Positions 13,501 through 28,500 of a DNA stretch of 64,000 nucleotides are shown one piece after another. This stretch comes from Trochalopteron elliotii (taxonomy: Eukaryota; Chordata; Aves; Passeriformes; Leiothrichidae), in contig JANPWX010000009.1 in NCBI GenBank assembly GCA_024734555.1, positions 3,611,279 through 3,675,278 on the forward strand, written 5' to 3'. The notes beneath the pieces are model-generated. The model was not told where the DNA came from. It ran no database searches and saw nothing but the letters and a program-made list of their open reading frames with translations. Made by a program: the position numbers and the translations under genes. Position 1 is the first letter of the stretch. The number at the start of each line of letters is the position of its first letter.

Positions 13501-16500
13501 ATATTGAAAGGCTGTAATAAGGTTTTCCCTGAGTCTTCTTTTCTCCAGGCTGAACAAACCTGACTCTTTCATGTGGAGTTACTGCCCAGTGGCAGAAAAG
13601 TATCACAGCTTTAGAAAACTAATCTCCTTATACTTCAGGGACAATGCAATACCTTCTTTGGTGTGATTACTTTTTTGGAGCTTATTAGCTAGTGATTTAA
13701 GGGAGTAGAGACCTTTGAATGTGTAGATGAGATCCCATTTGGGGGTGAGTGGTTGAATGGGGGAGGTAGTAAAAAGAATTTATAGTCTCTGGTAACCAAG
13801 AGCAAGTTTCTAGGTAAGGCAAATATTCCTACTCAATGCCTTCTTAAACTAGAGGATTATTCTGTTTAGATCCAGTGATTTTCCACTGGTTACAAGCTCC
13901 TTGAAGGACAGAACTGCAGGTAACAAGCCCTGAATTATTAACTTTTTGCTCTCTTTGGCTATTTTAATGTTGACTTTCTCATTTGATCTCTTCTGAACCA
14001 TCTAGGAAAGCTCAAGGTCACAGAATGCAATGAAAGTATTTGTACTCTTTGTCTCAGCATTGCATGCAGGCAGCTCTCCAAGTCCTTCACTACTGTTTTT
14101 TTGTGACTAACAACGCTGACTGATACTAAAGCATACTAATGGTGTTTCTATATATTGCTTCCAAAGTCTCGTGAGTGAAGTTTACTTTGAGCTGATCACT
14201 TTTGCATGGTTTCAGCTAAGTCATGGAAGCTTTTAGCTATTCTGAGAGACAGCTAACTCCTCCTAACCCTTTCTGGAGGCTGCAAGGCAGTATTTGGTCA
14301 GCTATGAACTCTTGTGGTGATAACTGATGTGTCTCCTACTCTTTATAGTTACACAAAATCATGTGCAAAAGAGGAATAAACTGTCAGTATTTCTAGTCCT
14401 CTGCTGCAATATCACAAGCTCAGAAGACACACTTCTTGAAAACACTCAAGAAGAAAAACATGGCACAGTGTTGTTACAGAAAAAAATGTGACGAACAGAG
14501 CTTTTTAGTAAATACCACCTACACTGGCCTTTATACAAAACTGGAGTCAGCAGAACAGAATGAATAAGATCTAATCTCCCACCTTGTCTTGCCATTCCAG
14601 TCCCACGTGCCTACACAAATATTCTGGCCCTGCTGAAACACACCCCTAACTCTAGTTTCTGTAGCCAGCCTGTTATCTGAAAGCAAGGACTCCCCTACTG
14701 GTGTTTCAGAAGAAGAATAGTTGTTGTGTGAGAGCTGGTGTGCATTTTCAGACAGTGGGTCACCCTGGAGGGTTGAAAAGTGATCCTAAGAAGTGTTCTC
14801 TTTTGCTGTCTGAAGCCATACTGTCCCAAATTGTCACTGTGCCCTTAGCTAATTAACTTGCTCTTGGCAGGTCAGCTGTTGGTTCTGCTGTGCTAAATTA
14901 ACAAATCTTGGCTCATTTCCACCTTTTCTTACTAACTGGAGTGACTGGGATGACATTGTCTCCATTACAAGCCAATTTAAGTGAATCAAACAGTTTCTTT
15001 GTAGCAAACCCAGCATTTCCAGAAAAACTGCTCTGCTGTTTCTTAATTATCATTTCAGATATATGAACAGAGGTTGAAATGGTTCTGTGTACGAGAGATC
15101 TGATTACAGTGATGTTCTCAAGCTCCAAATTTATCTTTTAGTTTTGAGGCCCTGAAGTTCAGCTGCTTCATGATTTCACAGCTATGGCAGCTGTAATTGT
15201 TTTAGCAATAACTGAGGTTGTCATTGCATCATGTACACGCTTTAGTGATATAAAAAGCAAAATCTCAAGAATTGGTAATGCTGAAATTTTATGAATGTCT
15301 GAACATGTCCAGCTTCAGCTGAAGCCAGTAAAGAATCTGAATGCTGTATGTTCTCTAGGGTGGTGAAAGTGACTTTTTGAGTAGTGTGCCAATAATATGC
15401 ACATTGCTCTTCATAAAGTCAGTGGAAAAAACACAGTCGAGCGCAGCAAAAGATGTCTATGGATAAGTGCTGTGGAATATTGTGCAATTGCAGCCACGTA
15501 TCTGCAGTTAAGAGGAATTCAGAAATGTAAAGAACGTGGCCTGCATGCCTGTTGTTCCTGTTTGTTCTCTTGTGAAGCAAAGAGCTGGCCTCTGCTAGAG
15601 CCCTGTCGGCATTGCATGTGACAGGACTGATGAGAAGCCGTGTCCACCTGGAAATAACCCTTTTGTAACTCTGTCATTTTCTAGGTAACACTCGGCTGCA
15701 CTTTCTGGTCCTGGTGACAGGCTGCACATCGGTGGGAAAAATCCTGGACGCTGAAGTTTACAAAATTACTGCAACAGATTTCTGTCCTCTCCAGGAAGAA
15801 ACCAAGGAGGACGAGCGCGTTACTGCCTTGAAGAAAATACTGAACTCTGGGATGTTCTATTTCTCCTGGCCTAATGCAGGCTCAAACTTTGACCTGACTG
15901 TGCGGGCTCAGAAGCAGGGTGATAACAACTATGAATCTGGTAACTCGTTCTTCTGGTTAGTACTGCATGTTATACCCGAGTGTTCTGTTGTCCCCACCTG
16001 TATCTCATTGGTCAGACATTCTCAGAGGGAAATGAACATGTGCATTTCAAGTGCATCTCCTTTCATTTCACTGACATGTCCTTTTAAATGGCAGGTGCCT
16101 TTAATGAATTCATGGTAACTTGTGTTTAATTAAAAATTGTCTGATAGTGAAGTGCAATTATAAAATGACATTTTATGCTTCAAAGGGGGGAAATACAAGA
16201 TATGTATTGCTCATACTACAGAAACATGTCTCTATATGTCATGAATAGTTTCCCCTGCTGTCCTTTTTAATAGTTTTCTTTAAAGTTATCTAATAGAAAC
16301 CTGCACTTGAGCTGTTCATAAATCCCATTATTTTCACTAAAGTATCTGTTATTTTTCAAAAGTATGTGTTTAAAGTCTGTAGTTTATTGTTTCTGCAATG
16401 TGCCCTGGTTTTTATGTTGAAAACATCAATATTAATATGTTTACAGCTCAGTGCAAACATAAGTTGCACAAAAGAAAACTCCTGTGATGCACTGTTCTGT

Positions 16501-19500
16501 GATTTTTTACTTTCTTGTGCTTATAAAGCAACAAAAAATACCTATGTATTGTGGTAAGTATTGGTTGAAGAGAAAGGAGAAAAGGTTGAGGAGAAAACAC
16601 AATGCTGGACTGATGTTATTCAGTTTGTTTGCTTTGCAAGTTTTGGCATAATGCTTGCATTTCTATACCACCCCCCCACCCCCCACTCCCTTCTTTTTAA
16701 ACAAAAAGATAGTCACACAGCAGGCATAGCTGTTCTGGAAATAAATGAGGGTTTGATGTAGGTGGAAAATAACTGGAGGGGTTAAATGTGGATGTGCTGC
16801 TAGAATGTGCAGTGAGGCTTGTGGCCCAAAGTAAGTGAATATTAAATAAGAAAAAAGTTCATAATGGGTGATAAATTAACATGAGAGCAGTTCAGTTAGG
16901 CTAAATAATCTTTCCAGCTATTATGTGATTTTGATTGGTAAGATCTAGTGGTTGAGTTTAAAACTGAAGAAAGATACATAATAAATACTTGCTTTCAACT
17001 GTGCTGATGATGCATCCCTCTCCAAAAGCTCACCAAGCATTGTCAAGTCAGACACATGACAGAAATTAGTTGTATTCCAATGATGAGACTGCTAAGATGG
17101 CAATATCCCATAATAAAGAAACAACATTTAAAGCAACTCTCTTTCCCTCTACTGTCTTTTGAAACTTTTCCTCTTGGAAGAGAGGTGTATTTGAACCTTT
17201 CTTCTTTGCTGCTTCTGGCTAATCTAGAAGTAAGTTCTGAAGAGTTTCCATTCTCCAGTATGTTGTAGAACAGGGAAGAATGGTGACAACATCACATTAA
17301 GGGCAAAAAGATGTTCCAAAGAAATTTATCTTGAGGTAATTAGGTGATATGGGAAATTTCAGACTAAACAATAGATGCTTGAGGAAAGTAAGCAATGAGA
17401 TAAATAGTTCTACAATGACAAGTGTAAGATGACCTTAGTTATAGGCAACACAAACTGCCTGTTTAATGAACTGCAACAACAGAAAAATTCTACTGGAATT
17501 TGCCTGAGTGAGGACTTTCTTTGCAAGTAGAGTTGGGAGAAAGAGGTGGAACAGATAGCAAAAATTGTTTTAGAGCTGCTTTTTCCGTTACATATTTAGA
17601 TTAAAAATGTAATAATGGCTTGCACCTTTTTCAGGTAAATGCTGTATTCTAGAAGAGCAATTCTTCAGGGGTTTTTTTATCTCTCTTTTACAGATCCTCT
17701 ATTGAGCAATGCATAGTCATAAAAGATATTTTCCTGGCCCTCCAATGTGACTAAAGGCACATTTTGAAACATGAAATAAAGAAAACCATCATAAGAGAAG
17801 AGACTAGCATCACTGTTAACTAGATATTGCAGGTTTCTTGAGTTGTTGATCTTGAAGGTTAGAACGGATGTTCCTCTTCATTTTAGTAGTACTTTTTGAA
17901 ATAGTAGTACTATTTTGCAATATCTCCAGTGACTTACAGATCCAGTTTCTCCTTGGAAATTTTTTTCTGAAAATCCTGGTGGATTTTGAACCAGTTCTTC
18001 ACCCTGTAGAGAATGCCAAGGTCCAGGCAGTACTTTTCCAAAAAAAGTAATTAGCTTGACAACACTGTAAGTTATGAAAAAGATTACTACATATACATTT
18101 CTGGAGCTGAAAGAGGTGACATTTGCATCTGAATTTATAAGACAGGTCCAAGATATAAAGGCAGCACCTTGGTGGTAGCTGTGTGGTTAAAATTTGCCAT
18201 GTTCAGTTCACTGTAGTAGTTCACAAGGGTTTCTTCCTGATATTTCCTTGGTTTGGGTAGAGATAAGGTACAGCAGAAAAGGAGTCATAAAACATTTATT
18301 GATTAAATTAATGATTGTTGTCAGGTGGCACCCATGCCTGTCTCTGTTTTATTCAGTAATGTGTCTGTATGTTGTTGAACCTTTCAGGAACCAGCTATTG
18401 CATGTGCCCTTCAAACACTACCAAGTGAACTGCTCTGACTGGCTGCTGAAGGTGGTCTGTGGGGTCGTGGACATTCGCACTGTTTATGCTTCCCACAAGA
18501 AGGCCAAAGCCTGCCTCATCTCTCGCATCAGCTGCGAGCGGGCCGGGGTCCGCTTCCACGTCCGAGGGGTCAACGATGATGGACACGTGTCGAACTTTGT
18601 TGAGACAGAGCAGGTGAGTGCATGGATCCAATGGCTTTGCATAATTTAGTCCACTTTACACACTTTAGTGGGTAATTGGGGCAGAATTTTCAATGAGAAT
18701 TAAAGGAGCTCAGCAAGTCTATTTTTTCAAGAATATTTAAAAAATTATTGCATGGCAGATGTTTTCTTGTCCATTAAGCATTTCTTTGCAGCCTGCTCTT
18801 TGTTTCTGAGTTTTCCATTCACACGGTTTTCACTAACGCTTTTTAATTTTTCCTGAGAGTGAAAGTCTGGCCATTTGATACTGTAGTGAAATGTAGACAT
18901 AGGGTTATAAACCATTCAGGAAGGTGTCTAGCAAAGGTGCTGGGACCTCATCTTTGACTAGTGAAGTTCACTGTACAAATCATCTTTCTCTAGTAAAGCA
19001 AATGTTGAAAAAACAGCATCTTCTCAGAGTCAGGCAAATTCCAGTTCAGCTAATTTTGGAGGAGACTGCTTTTATATTCCCCATTGGTTTGTGGGGGATT
19101 CTCTCCAACTGAGGTGGTATGACAATTTTTATACATATGTGGTAAAAGCCTCATTTCCAGCTGATGCTGAGACAAATTATGTGTGTGAAATGCATTCAGC
19201 AGGCTCCCTTGATTGGCACAGCCAAACAAAACAACAGAGTCACTTGGTTTTATTTCACATGGTTTAGCTTGCTGCCTTGAAAGTCAGTAAAAAGCACTGG
19301 ACCATGGAGAATCTGAAGTCTTCTGTGCCAGCTGAAGTGAGTGCTTTCTTACTGAAGTACAATCACCTTTTCCTTTTTGAGCTGAAGTAGTAATTACTAG
19401 CAGTCAGAATCATCATACAGGAATGGATCATTGTGTAAACAGAATAGACAAATGGCTGGTGGTTTTCAACAAAAAACAGGGATTTGCTCCTAGAATTTAC

Positions 19501-22500
19501 TTTGCATCTTCTGGGCATATCTACAAAGCTGCCTATGTGGCATAGATTATGTATGGATGTGTCTGTATAGGTAGGTGTATATACAATGAAAGTAGGTTGT
19601 GCTTATGTGATGCTCATAAGGGGAGCAAGAAACAGTGAGGGCAGCATAGAGATACTTGAGCTGTCATTGAAAGCCTGTGACTGGTGGCTGAGGTAAGCAC
19701 CCTCTCCCAAATAAGCCCATGCTTTTGTGGCCTGACACCACTAGTATTTCCTCACAGCAATGTGTGAATGTAGCAGATCTCACCCAGTGAACTCCTTCCT
19801 GTCATCCCACTGGATGAGCCAGGCATGCCTTCAGGCACCTGTTTGTCCAAAATCCAGCCATGTTTGGGTACTTTCCACACTTCCTCTAAGATGTTGTCTT
19901 CGTAATACAGCTTTAACCTTTTCACCTGGTTCTGCCTAAAGACCCATGTAGAGCTACCTTAGATTTGACAGTGCTTTGATCCTCAGGAGGATGCCTGGAG
20001 GAGTTGCAGACTGGTATTCCCCAGCCTGCTGGTGAGGTTTGATTCCCAAGAGGTACTTAAAGCATGCACAATGTTACACGTGTGACTTTCTGCCCAGTGG
20101 TCAGAGTTCTCTCTGGGGATGTGGGTAACTTTCTGCTCATGTCCTTCCTTTTCCTGGTTTGCCTGCATTTTCAGTTAGACTAATAGCTTTCCACTCAGTG
20201 TTCAGGCTCCCACAAATTCTGCTTGTTGAATGTGAAGCTCTTCCCCTGCAGTGCTTGGGTTTCTAATGTCAGCTTCCAAATTCTCTGCTAATAATTCTCT
20301 TATGTGCCCCTGCTCCAAAGCAATTGCAAGTCAAATCTTGCAACATCTACACCTGTCTAGAAAGTCTGTCAGTGCACTGGGAGATACAGCTATGTCTGCT
20401 TACTGAAGAGTGGAATTTTCTCCTGGAACCTGGGAACAGAAGAAGGGGTATCTGCCATTTTAAGTGATACCTGGTACATTCTGCTATTTTAGTTGAGTAT
20501 CTTCTTATGAATATTAGTGCAAAGCACTAATCCTGTTGCTCAGGATTTGAAGAATGTTCTCTTGCTGAAATGCAGGGGAAGGAAAATGTTAGAAAGGGTT
20601 GTCAGCTTTTTTTCAGTGAGTCTCACATTTGTGGCACTGCACTTAGCAGTTGGCTTATTATGGGAAATACTTCTGCTATTCTGCTCACTAGGTGGGTCAG
20701 AAGTAACTCATTTTATTTTGTTATATTCCTGGAGTACATCATGTTACAAATGATTGGCATGAAAAAAAGGGTGGCCTCTGCATTCCAGCAGAAAACCTGA
20801 GGATTGGCTCCTGGTGAGTGGCAAAACAGTGCTTGACTGCTAATGCTTCCCTTAGCTGGGTCTGGGTCAGGCTCTTCATGAGAATTGCTGTGCTTTGTTC
20901 CCATTCAGCCAGATGCTGAAGTGGGAGGCTTTGGGGTGTTTTTTTCAACTGGGTAAGCAAAAGTGCAAGAGTGAAATGGTTTTAGGGTGAAAGGCTTGAG
21001 TGGGTTCAAAATTACAGCAAGAGTTTGCAGCTTAAAAGGGTTGTGTGTTTTTGTTTGGTTTCTAAAACCAAAGAAAAGAAGGAAAATAAGGTTGCTGTTA
21101 CTAATAGAGCTAAACACTAGTTTTACCAAGCTGCATGTCCTAAGAAAGCAAAGTTGGGCTAACCACTAGGATGCCTGAGATCCAGTTCAAGCTGGCATCC
21201 CCTTACCATTAGGAAGGAAGAGTCCAAGAATAAACTCTCTCCTACTTTCATAATAAAAGACTGACTAATCTCCTATGAGGTAATACCTTGGCTGAATAAC
21301 ACTATGTTTCCATTTGCTGCAGCCTGTACAGTATAATGGCATGTTGGCTATGTGCTTTCATGGATTAAGATCACCCTAGGATTCTGAAAACCCAGGACTT
21401 TTCCCCTCTTTGTAGGACTTGCTTCAAACATTTTTCTGTTTTTAGAAGAGGGAGAAACAATTAATCTTATCTCCAGGCAGCTCTTTTATGCATAGATGGT
21501 ATGCTTTTGTCTCCCACTGAGTTAGCCTTGTGGCATTTCAGCTCTGCAATGAGTCATTTTTTTGTGGGCTCACTTAGCTGTGACTCAGTGTTTGAGAAGG
21601 GGGAAAAGGTAAAATATCTTCACTTTTTCTTAAAAAAAACAACAAAAAAGAACAACTTCTAGTATATCCTTCAGCTTTTTTTATCATTTGGCTTGTGTCT
21701 TTATGAAGAAAGAAGAAAGAAAATATTATAGGAAACACTTAAGGAAAAATAAAATGAAGGGAAAAGTGGGCAATCCCTTCAATGTGTACTTTCAGATTTG
21801 CTGAAATATTTTGTAATGGGCATGGTACCCTTTCTACTTGCAGTGTTTGCAGTATTGCAGATTCTCAAGTAACTTTTAAATCAGTCTCTGTTTCTCAGTT
21901 GTAGCTTAAATGTTTCCCTTCACCTTTTCTTCCTCCCCAGTAATCCTTTGAAGTTGAGACTGTGTTGCATTTTTGTAATTCTTTTCTTCTGATAGCTTTC
22001 AGGAACTAAAAATGCTTTCTTCATTTAGTTTGTGTGCCTGTTGCTGTTTACATTTCTGCTCTTCTCCCAGTTATCCTCCAAAGAGTTATGCTAAAATCTT
22101 AGTATGTGGGTTACAAGGAGCAATTCTAGCTAACCAAAGACAAATAAATGGTTTCAGTTTTTTCCCCTTCATGGAATTGTTCAGTAAAGAAAATTGAAAC
22201 CTTGAGAAACCATTAAAAGGAAATACCATGAATTTGGATTAACCTTCCCTTTCTTCCAATTTCAGAAAAAAATGTCAGGCATAGATTAAGGAAAATTATC
22301 CCTATTTCACAATATCTCCTAAACTGTGTTGGATAGCTCTCCAAGAGAGGAATGGATGCAGTCATGTGGTTGATTTATTTTCTGGATCAAGTTTTAGTAT
22401 GACCCCAGGCAAGGCAGAAAGGATTATTTTGGCAAATATATCCTTGGGTCCCATGGTCTGAGCTAAAGGGACTCACAGAGAGGTATGTTTAGGCCATCTG

Positions 22501-25500
22501 CTGTCCATGCTCTTTGTGTGGCACAGCTGGAGATCCCTGAATAAGCCATCTGAGTATCCATTTCATCAGGGATTGTGTCTCTGTGTACCTCTTGAGTCTG
22601 TAATGAATTCTGCTGTTTGAAGTTGTGACCAGATAATTATTTATTTCTAATGAAACCAAGTGATGGAGATTAGTGAATAAATTATTCCAAGCAACAAATG
22701 GGCCCAGCATGCTGGGATTAGAACACCAGTGAGTTGGCACAGATGTTTGCTTCTTGCCCAGAAGCTTTCTAGCAGTACCTGTGCATGAAGCTTTTTTACC
22801 AGGAGAGATCCCTGGATCACATGGGCAAGGTCTGACCCTGTGTAGGACCAGAGGATGATTGAAAAATGTCCAGTTGAACTGTCAGTACTATCACTCTTGA
22901 TCCTGAGTTGGAGAAAGAGACCATAAAAAGAATCTAAGACCACAGAAACTGAAAGAAAAACATGGCAAATTCTAGCACCAGAGGTCAGAGGCCAAGTAAT
23001 CTACTGTTAAGGCAAATAGGTCTTCCAAATGGATTAACTATCCAGTTGCTACAGTGCTGTCTGATGGGAGACTGGTCTGAAATTCATGCAGCTGACTGGA
23101 TTGGATTGTAGTATGGGCCAGAACTCTTGAGATTAATGAAGTAATCCTCAAGTGTTTTGAGGATTTGATAGGAATGAACGTTCTCCCTGGGGTACATGGG
23201 CACCAACTTGCTGTCATTTTGGATCTAAGACAAGAGATGAGACTCCACAAGGATGGAGATTTAGCAGTATGTGTGAATCTTAATGACCAAATGTTGTCCC
23301 AAAAGTAACTGATTGTTGAACTTCTAGAGAAAAAACAGTATGATCTTCTTGCCCATGAGAAAAGGAAAACAGAGGACAGGAAAATTCTGGACATAATAAG
23401 GCATTTCACATTTCTTTAAGTTTCTTTTCCTAAAGAACTGTTCATCTTTTGTCTTGTACCTTAGAATAAGGGAAATGGCTCTGCCAGAGGATAGGGTAAT
23501 AAAGTCAAAACTAAAAAAACAAAAAAGTGGGACAGTTATGTGCTTGTAGAAAACATGACATTGTGCACAGAAAGTGATCAAGGCTGTGAAGAATACGAGG
23601 AAAGAAACTGCACTTGTCCATGCATAAGCAACAAAGTTTGAATCTTTTATTTATGAGTGTAATTTCAATCTAAATGTATTATCAGTGCTTATTTAAGATT
23701 TTAGCAAATAGGGTTTCTTACAGTGTATGTCACTGCTAAGATTATATCCATTCCTGATCTGGAAAGTTGTCTTAAATCTTTAAACCTGCTTGCTTAACAA
23801 CTCTGCTGGTAGGAAGTCTGTTGCCACTAATATTGTAAGATCAAGGGACATGTACACTAAAAGGCAGTGTAAGGATCAAGGGTCATGTTCCTTGGAGTAG
23901 TGAAGGAAGGATAGTGGATATTACTGAAATTGAGGGAAGATTTGCACAGTTATAATGCTTAATGGAATGGTTAGAGTCTGTTTAGGAAGGAATGACTGAC
24001 AGAAAAGTAATTTTAATGAGTCTCCCACTCATTAAAAAAGTATTAGGTCTTTTTCCAACTCTCTGGCAGCTTGGAAGAAAATAATTTTGGATTCATCTGG
24101 TTCATGAGAATGAGGTGAAAAGATTGTGAAAGACCAGGGGATTGCTCCAGAGAACAGAATGATGAGCCTTGTAGGAGAACAGGAAAAAAAAGTACTTTCT
24201 GTGGATAACTATGTTGGAGAGGCTGTGCTCCAAGTTCAAAAACTTCATCTAATTTCTAAAAGCTACATGGCAACATACATTAAAAATGTCAGTTTCTTTA
24301 AAATACTCTGCCATCATAGGAGTGTCCTGTATTAGACCTCAGCTTGACAGAGGATGCCCCAGCCTGTCACATCAAGGTTTAGGCAGCCTGTTTAGGTTAC
24401 AGGAATGATTGAATAGTTTGAATATTTTGGTTGTTGTTCAGTTCTCCAAATGCACAGCTCAATGGAGCAGAAAAGAGAAGAGGTAATGGGTCAAAACTAG
24501 TGAACAGAAAATACGACTGATACCGGTGACAAACATCTGTCGACTCACTAATAAGTGGAAATAGAGCATCTGTTAATGTAGAAATAAATGTTTGGTCAGT
24601 ATTTTTCTTCTGTATTTGGCAGGAAGAAAGCAGGTTATATGTTCATGGTCTGTAACTGTGGAAATGCTTTCCATTTAAACTGTAACTCAGAAGGATGTTA
24701 AACCACAGGTACTGAATTAGAATTACTGTCTGTTAACCAGTGGGTCTAGAGATTTGCAGCTGGATGTCTAAAAGAGCTGGTCAAAGAAATACTTGAGTTG
24801 TCAGTTTTGCAATTAGGTGTGAAAACGGGGACTTCCCAGAATACTGTAAAGAAAATCGATCCTCTGTAGCAAGGTGTTTGAGTGGCCACCTTGTACTTCA
24901 GGTAAAGCTTTGCCTGTATTTGTCATCATTAGATGTTTCATTTCTACTCATTAATTGCTAAGATGATGATTGTTGTCACAATTTTAAGCAGGCCAGTCCT
25001 GAATCTGTTTTTTTTGCACAGATTGATGTCCTGATCTTCATTAAGCATTAGTCAGGACAATACTGGGGCTGTAGCAGTGCTATTAATTTGCTTTACCTTG
25101 GAATGAGCTTCTATAGGTCCATGGCTGTGAGTGAAAAGATGATTCAATGTGTAGGTTTCTGGCTCATCTTGGCACAACCAGTCTCAGGGAGAATGTGATA
25201 AAGAGGAAGAAGGTGGGGTTGCTTATTCCTCTCATAGTCCAGCTGCAGGAGGAAAGAGCTCTTCTGAGCACAAATGTATGAAGAAAAGGTGCACCAGTGT
25301 ATTGCCATCGTAATTAGCTCCTGCACTCAGGTGCCAATAAAGTTCAGAAAACTTTACTGGGAGAGCATGTTTTGGAGCCACATTACTCAAACTGTGACAC
25401 AGGCCTTGCAAGAAAGCTTCTCTGACCAACCTCTCCCTTGTAGGGGGTTGTGCTAAGATGGAATTTAACAGAGAAAAGGGTTATTAATGCTTTGGTGAGA

Positions 25501-28500
25501 GGTTAAAAAGATCAAAACATAGTTTGGCACTACATCTGGGCTGGCTATCCTTCTAGCACTGACGTTGTGTCCATGATGAAGCCACTTAAATTTTTCATCT
25601 TAGTGAAATGGAGACCATTTTAAGTGCTCTGTAAAAATATGGTAAATATTAGATAAATGTTTTGTCAGCAGTTCTATCTAAATACCTCTTCTTTCTTTCT
25701 CACACTTGTAGCTGTAAAAACTGTGCATTGATAATGCTTATGAAGATGAGAGGTCAAGGTCAGGCACTTTCCCTGAGCCAGCCTTTGGCCACATCTAGTG
25801 GCAAATCCAAAAAGACGAAACATTTCAAAGGTGTAGAGAAATCCATTTTCATGATCTATTCTATTTTCAGAGCTACCAGCCAGCTGGCAGCAACTGTGCC
25901 AAATGATATGAAGTGGTGAGTGCAGCTACCTGGATAACCTGGATACCATTCCTCCCCAGGGCTGCAGAACAGTCATTGTCATGCATGAGATAACAGAGAT
26001 GTGTATCATGTGTATCGTGTATCCCCCATGGAGAGCAGCCAGGATTCCACTGCTAAGTATAGGCCAGAGGAGTGAGCCTGGCTTTGCACAGTTGCTCAGT
26101 GGTCATACTGAATCTGAGGATAGTACGTTTTATGCTAAGCTGACATAATGTAACACTTTGACTGGGGACTGTGGATGGGGGAAGGCAAACGGGGAAATCA
26201 TTCTTTGTACTTCGTATAGATTTGACCCGAAATCAGCTTGTTAACAGTGATCATAAGAACACATAAAGGCAGAGTTTGAGGTCTGGTTGGGAAAGGAAGT
26301 GGAGAATTTGGAACCTCTTGCTGTAAGCCCACTGGAAAAGAAGTAGATCACATTGCTGTTCACTGTACCTCAGGATGGGAGTGGCAAAGCTGCTGGTTTC
26401 ACAGAGTTTTATTTGGACTCTCTGACAAGGCACAGCACGCAGTGAAATAAGAAATGGTAAATACAGCAGGAGATAAGCTTATCCTCCACCTGACGTTACC
26501 CATCATCAGTCACAAGGAGCAATGACATTTTGCACAGTTAAGTTTTGTGAGGGACAGCAGGAGAGTATTTGCCTGGTCTTTTCGAGTGTCTCCACCAGTA
26601 GATCAAATCCATCTTGATTGTAGGTGGAAGATGTTGTGGTGCTTTAAGTTTTCTCTTGTTTCTGGTGAGAAGTGAATTGAATCTGCTGTGATGACATGAA
26701 AGCAAATACGTTTGTGCTTTGTTCCACTGCCTGTGAGACTATGGAAAAGAGGCTGAGTGGTAAGTGGATACAGGGAGATACATGGTTTACTTTTTTTACC
26801 CTTTGAGTTCAGTGTCTTTAACTGTCAACTGATGAAGGGGCCACAGGCTGATAGATCTAACTGCAAAACTGCTTTCCTTTATTTTGTTTTTGCAGACAAT
26901 TTACTTGGATGATGATGTCTCTTCCTTTGTGCAGCTCAGAGGTTCTGTTCCACTGTTTTGGGAGCAAACGGGGCTTCAGGTAATAATCAGAAAACCTACC
27001 TTGCTTCTCTCTCTTGCTACTTATAATTTAGAATTAACATAATTTTTTTTTAAATGAGCTTCGAAGTTCATTCTGTGAAAGTGCTGTGCTCTTTCATTTT
27101 AGGTTTATCTTGTAGGAAATTTTGTGTGTTTAGATAAACAGAACTATGCCAGACAAATGGCTATAGGTGACCAAAGTTTAACATTTTTGTGTGTTTGAAT
27201 GCCTCTACAGGGAACTGTTTGTAAGGGACTAACTGTTTGTAAGGGACCTAATGTTATAAACTGAAGCTTACAGCTATATCTTTATAACATTTTCAGGTTT
27301 ATTTGGAACAACTTATTCCTCTGAAATGCCTGGTTGGCTTGATGATATTGACCTCCATAATACAATTGGAGTATCTAGGGATACCAGTGCACTATAGGAG
27401 CATGCTGCCTTGAAACACAGTAAAATATCTGGATGACATGTTTTTGAGATTTAAGTCAAAAGGATAATGATCTAATCTGATCTTTTGTGAGGCAGAGATG
27501 TAGGATTTCATCATGAGATTATTGCATCAAATTTAGTGAGTTACTTATGGTGTGTGACTTGCAGTTTATATGCAGTTGTAAGACCAAATAATAATCTCCC
27601 TACCACATTTGGCATTCTCTTAACAGAGGGATAAGCTACTGAAATGAGTATGCACATATATTTGTGTGTGTTAGTAGACAAGGTACATCACATAACTATT
27701 TCTTTAAGATACTTTAAAGGTTATGTGATACTTTTTTTGATGGTTAAACTAGAGCCTATGTACTATTCAGAGGCACCGAATTTAGCACAGAAGGAACTTA
27801 CTAAAGGATCTCTGTCTGTTAACACCATCCAGTGCAATGCTTCCTTCTTTTAATAAAGCAGGTTTGTCCATATGATTTGATCCATATGATGTGCGTGTCC
27901 TGCCCATGGTGTAGATATATCCAGCACTGTTTTATGTTACAGAGCCATCAAACATTCCCTCAAATATTTTTGGCTAGTCGGTAATATCTCTAGTTAAACA
28001 GAATTTTCCATTTTTTAGTTGGCCTGTTTTTTTTTTTGCCTAATCTGGATTAGATTATGTACTCTTACTCCTTGGGTATGAATGTTCTGGCACTGGTGTT
28101 AGAAAGAATTGCAAAAACCAACCTCATGAAAAACAAATAAAGATGATGGAGTACAGGAAACAATGCATGGTCCTATACATATTTAGGAGTGTGATCTTTG
28201 GAGAGGAAAGAAGTCCTCTGTGATAATGTGGTAGCAGTAGCTACAATTCAAAAGGAACTTGAGGCTACTGTTGTTGACATCCATATCAAAAGACCTGTTA
28301 GTTTGATGGTACAGAATTTCATCCTTCATATTTTTGAATCACTGTTCTGATACTTTTGAAAGAAGTCAGAATAAAAAACCCATGGAACTGACATAAATGC
28401 AGCCCTCTCTACCAAGGCAAGGGCAGTAAAAATGCTAGGCTCACAGCATACTCTTGTGAGGCAGTGTGTGCTGTTTGCAAGAGGAAGCTGGCAAAGAGAT

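Noticed and set aside
13123..13507. 117- and 72-codon ORFs
   Set aside because: They fall in the antisense CR1 3' fragment, which is noncoding.
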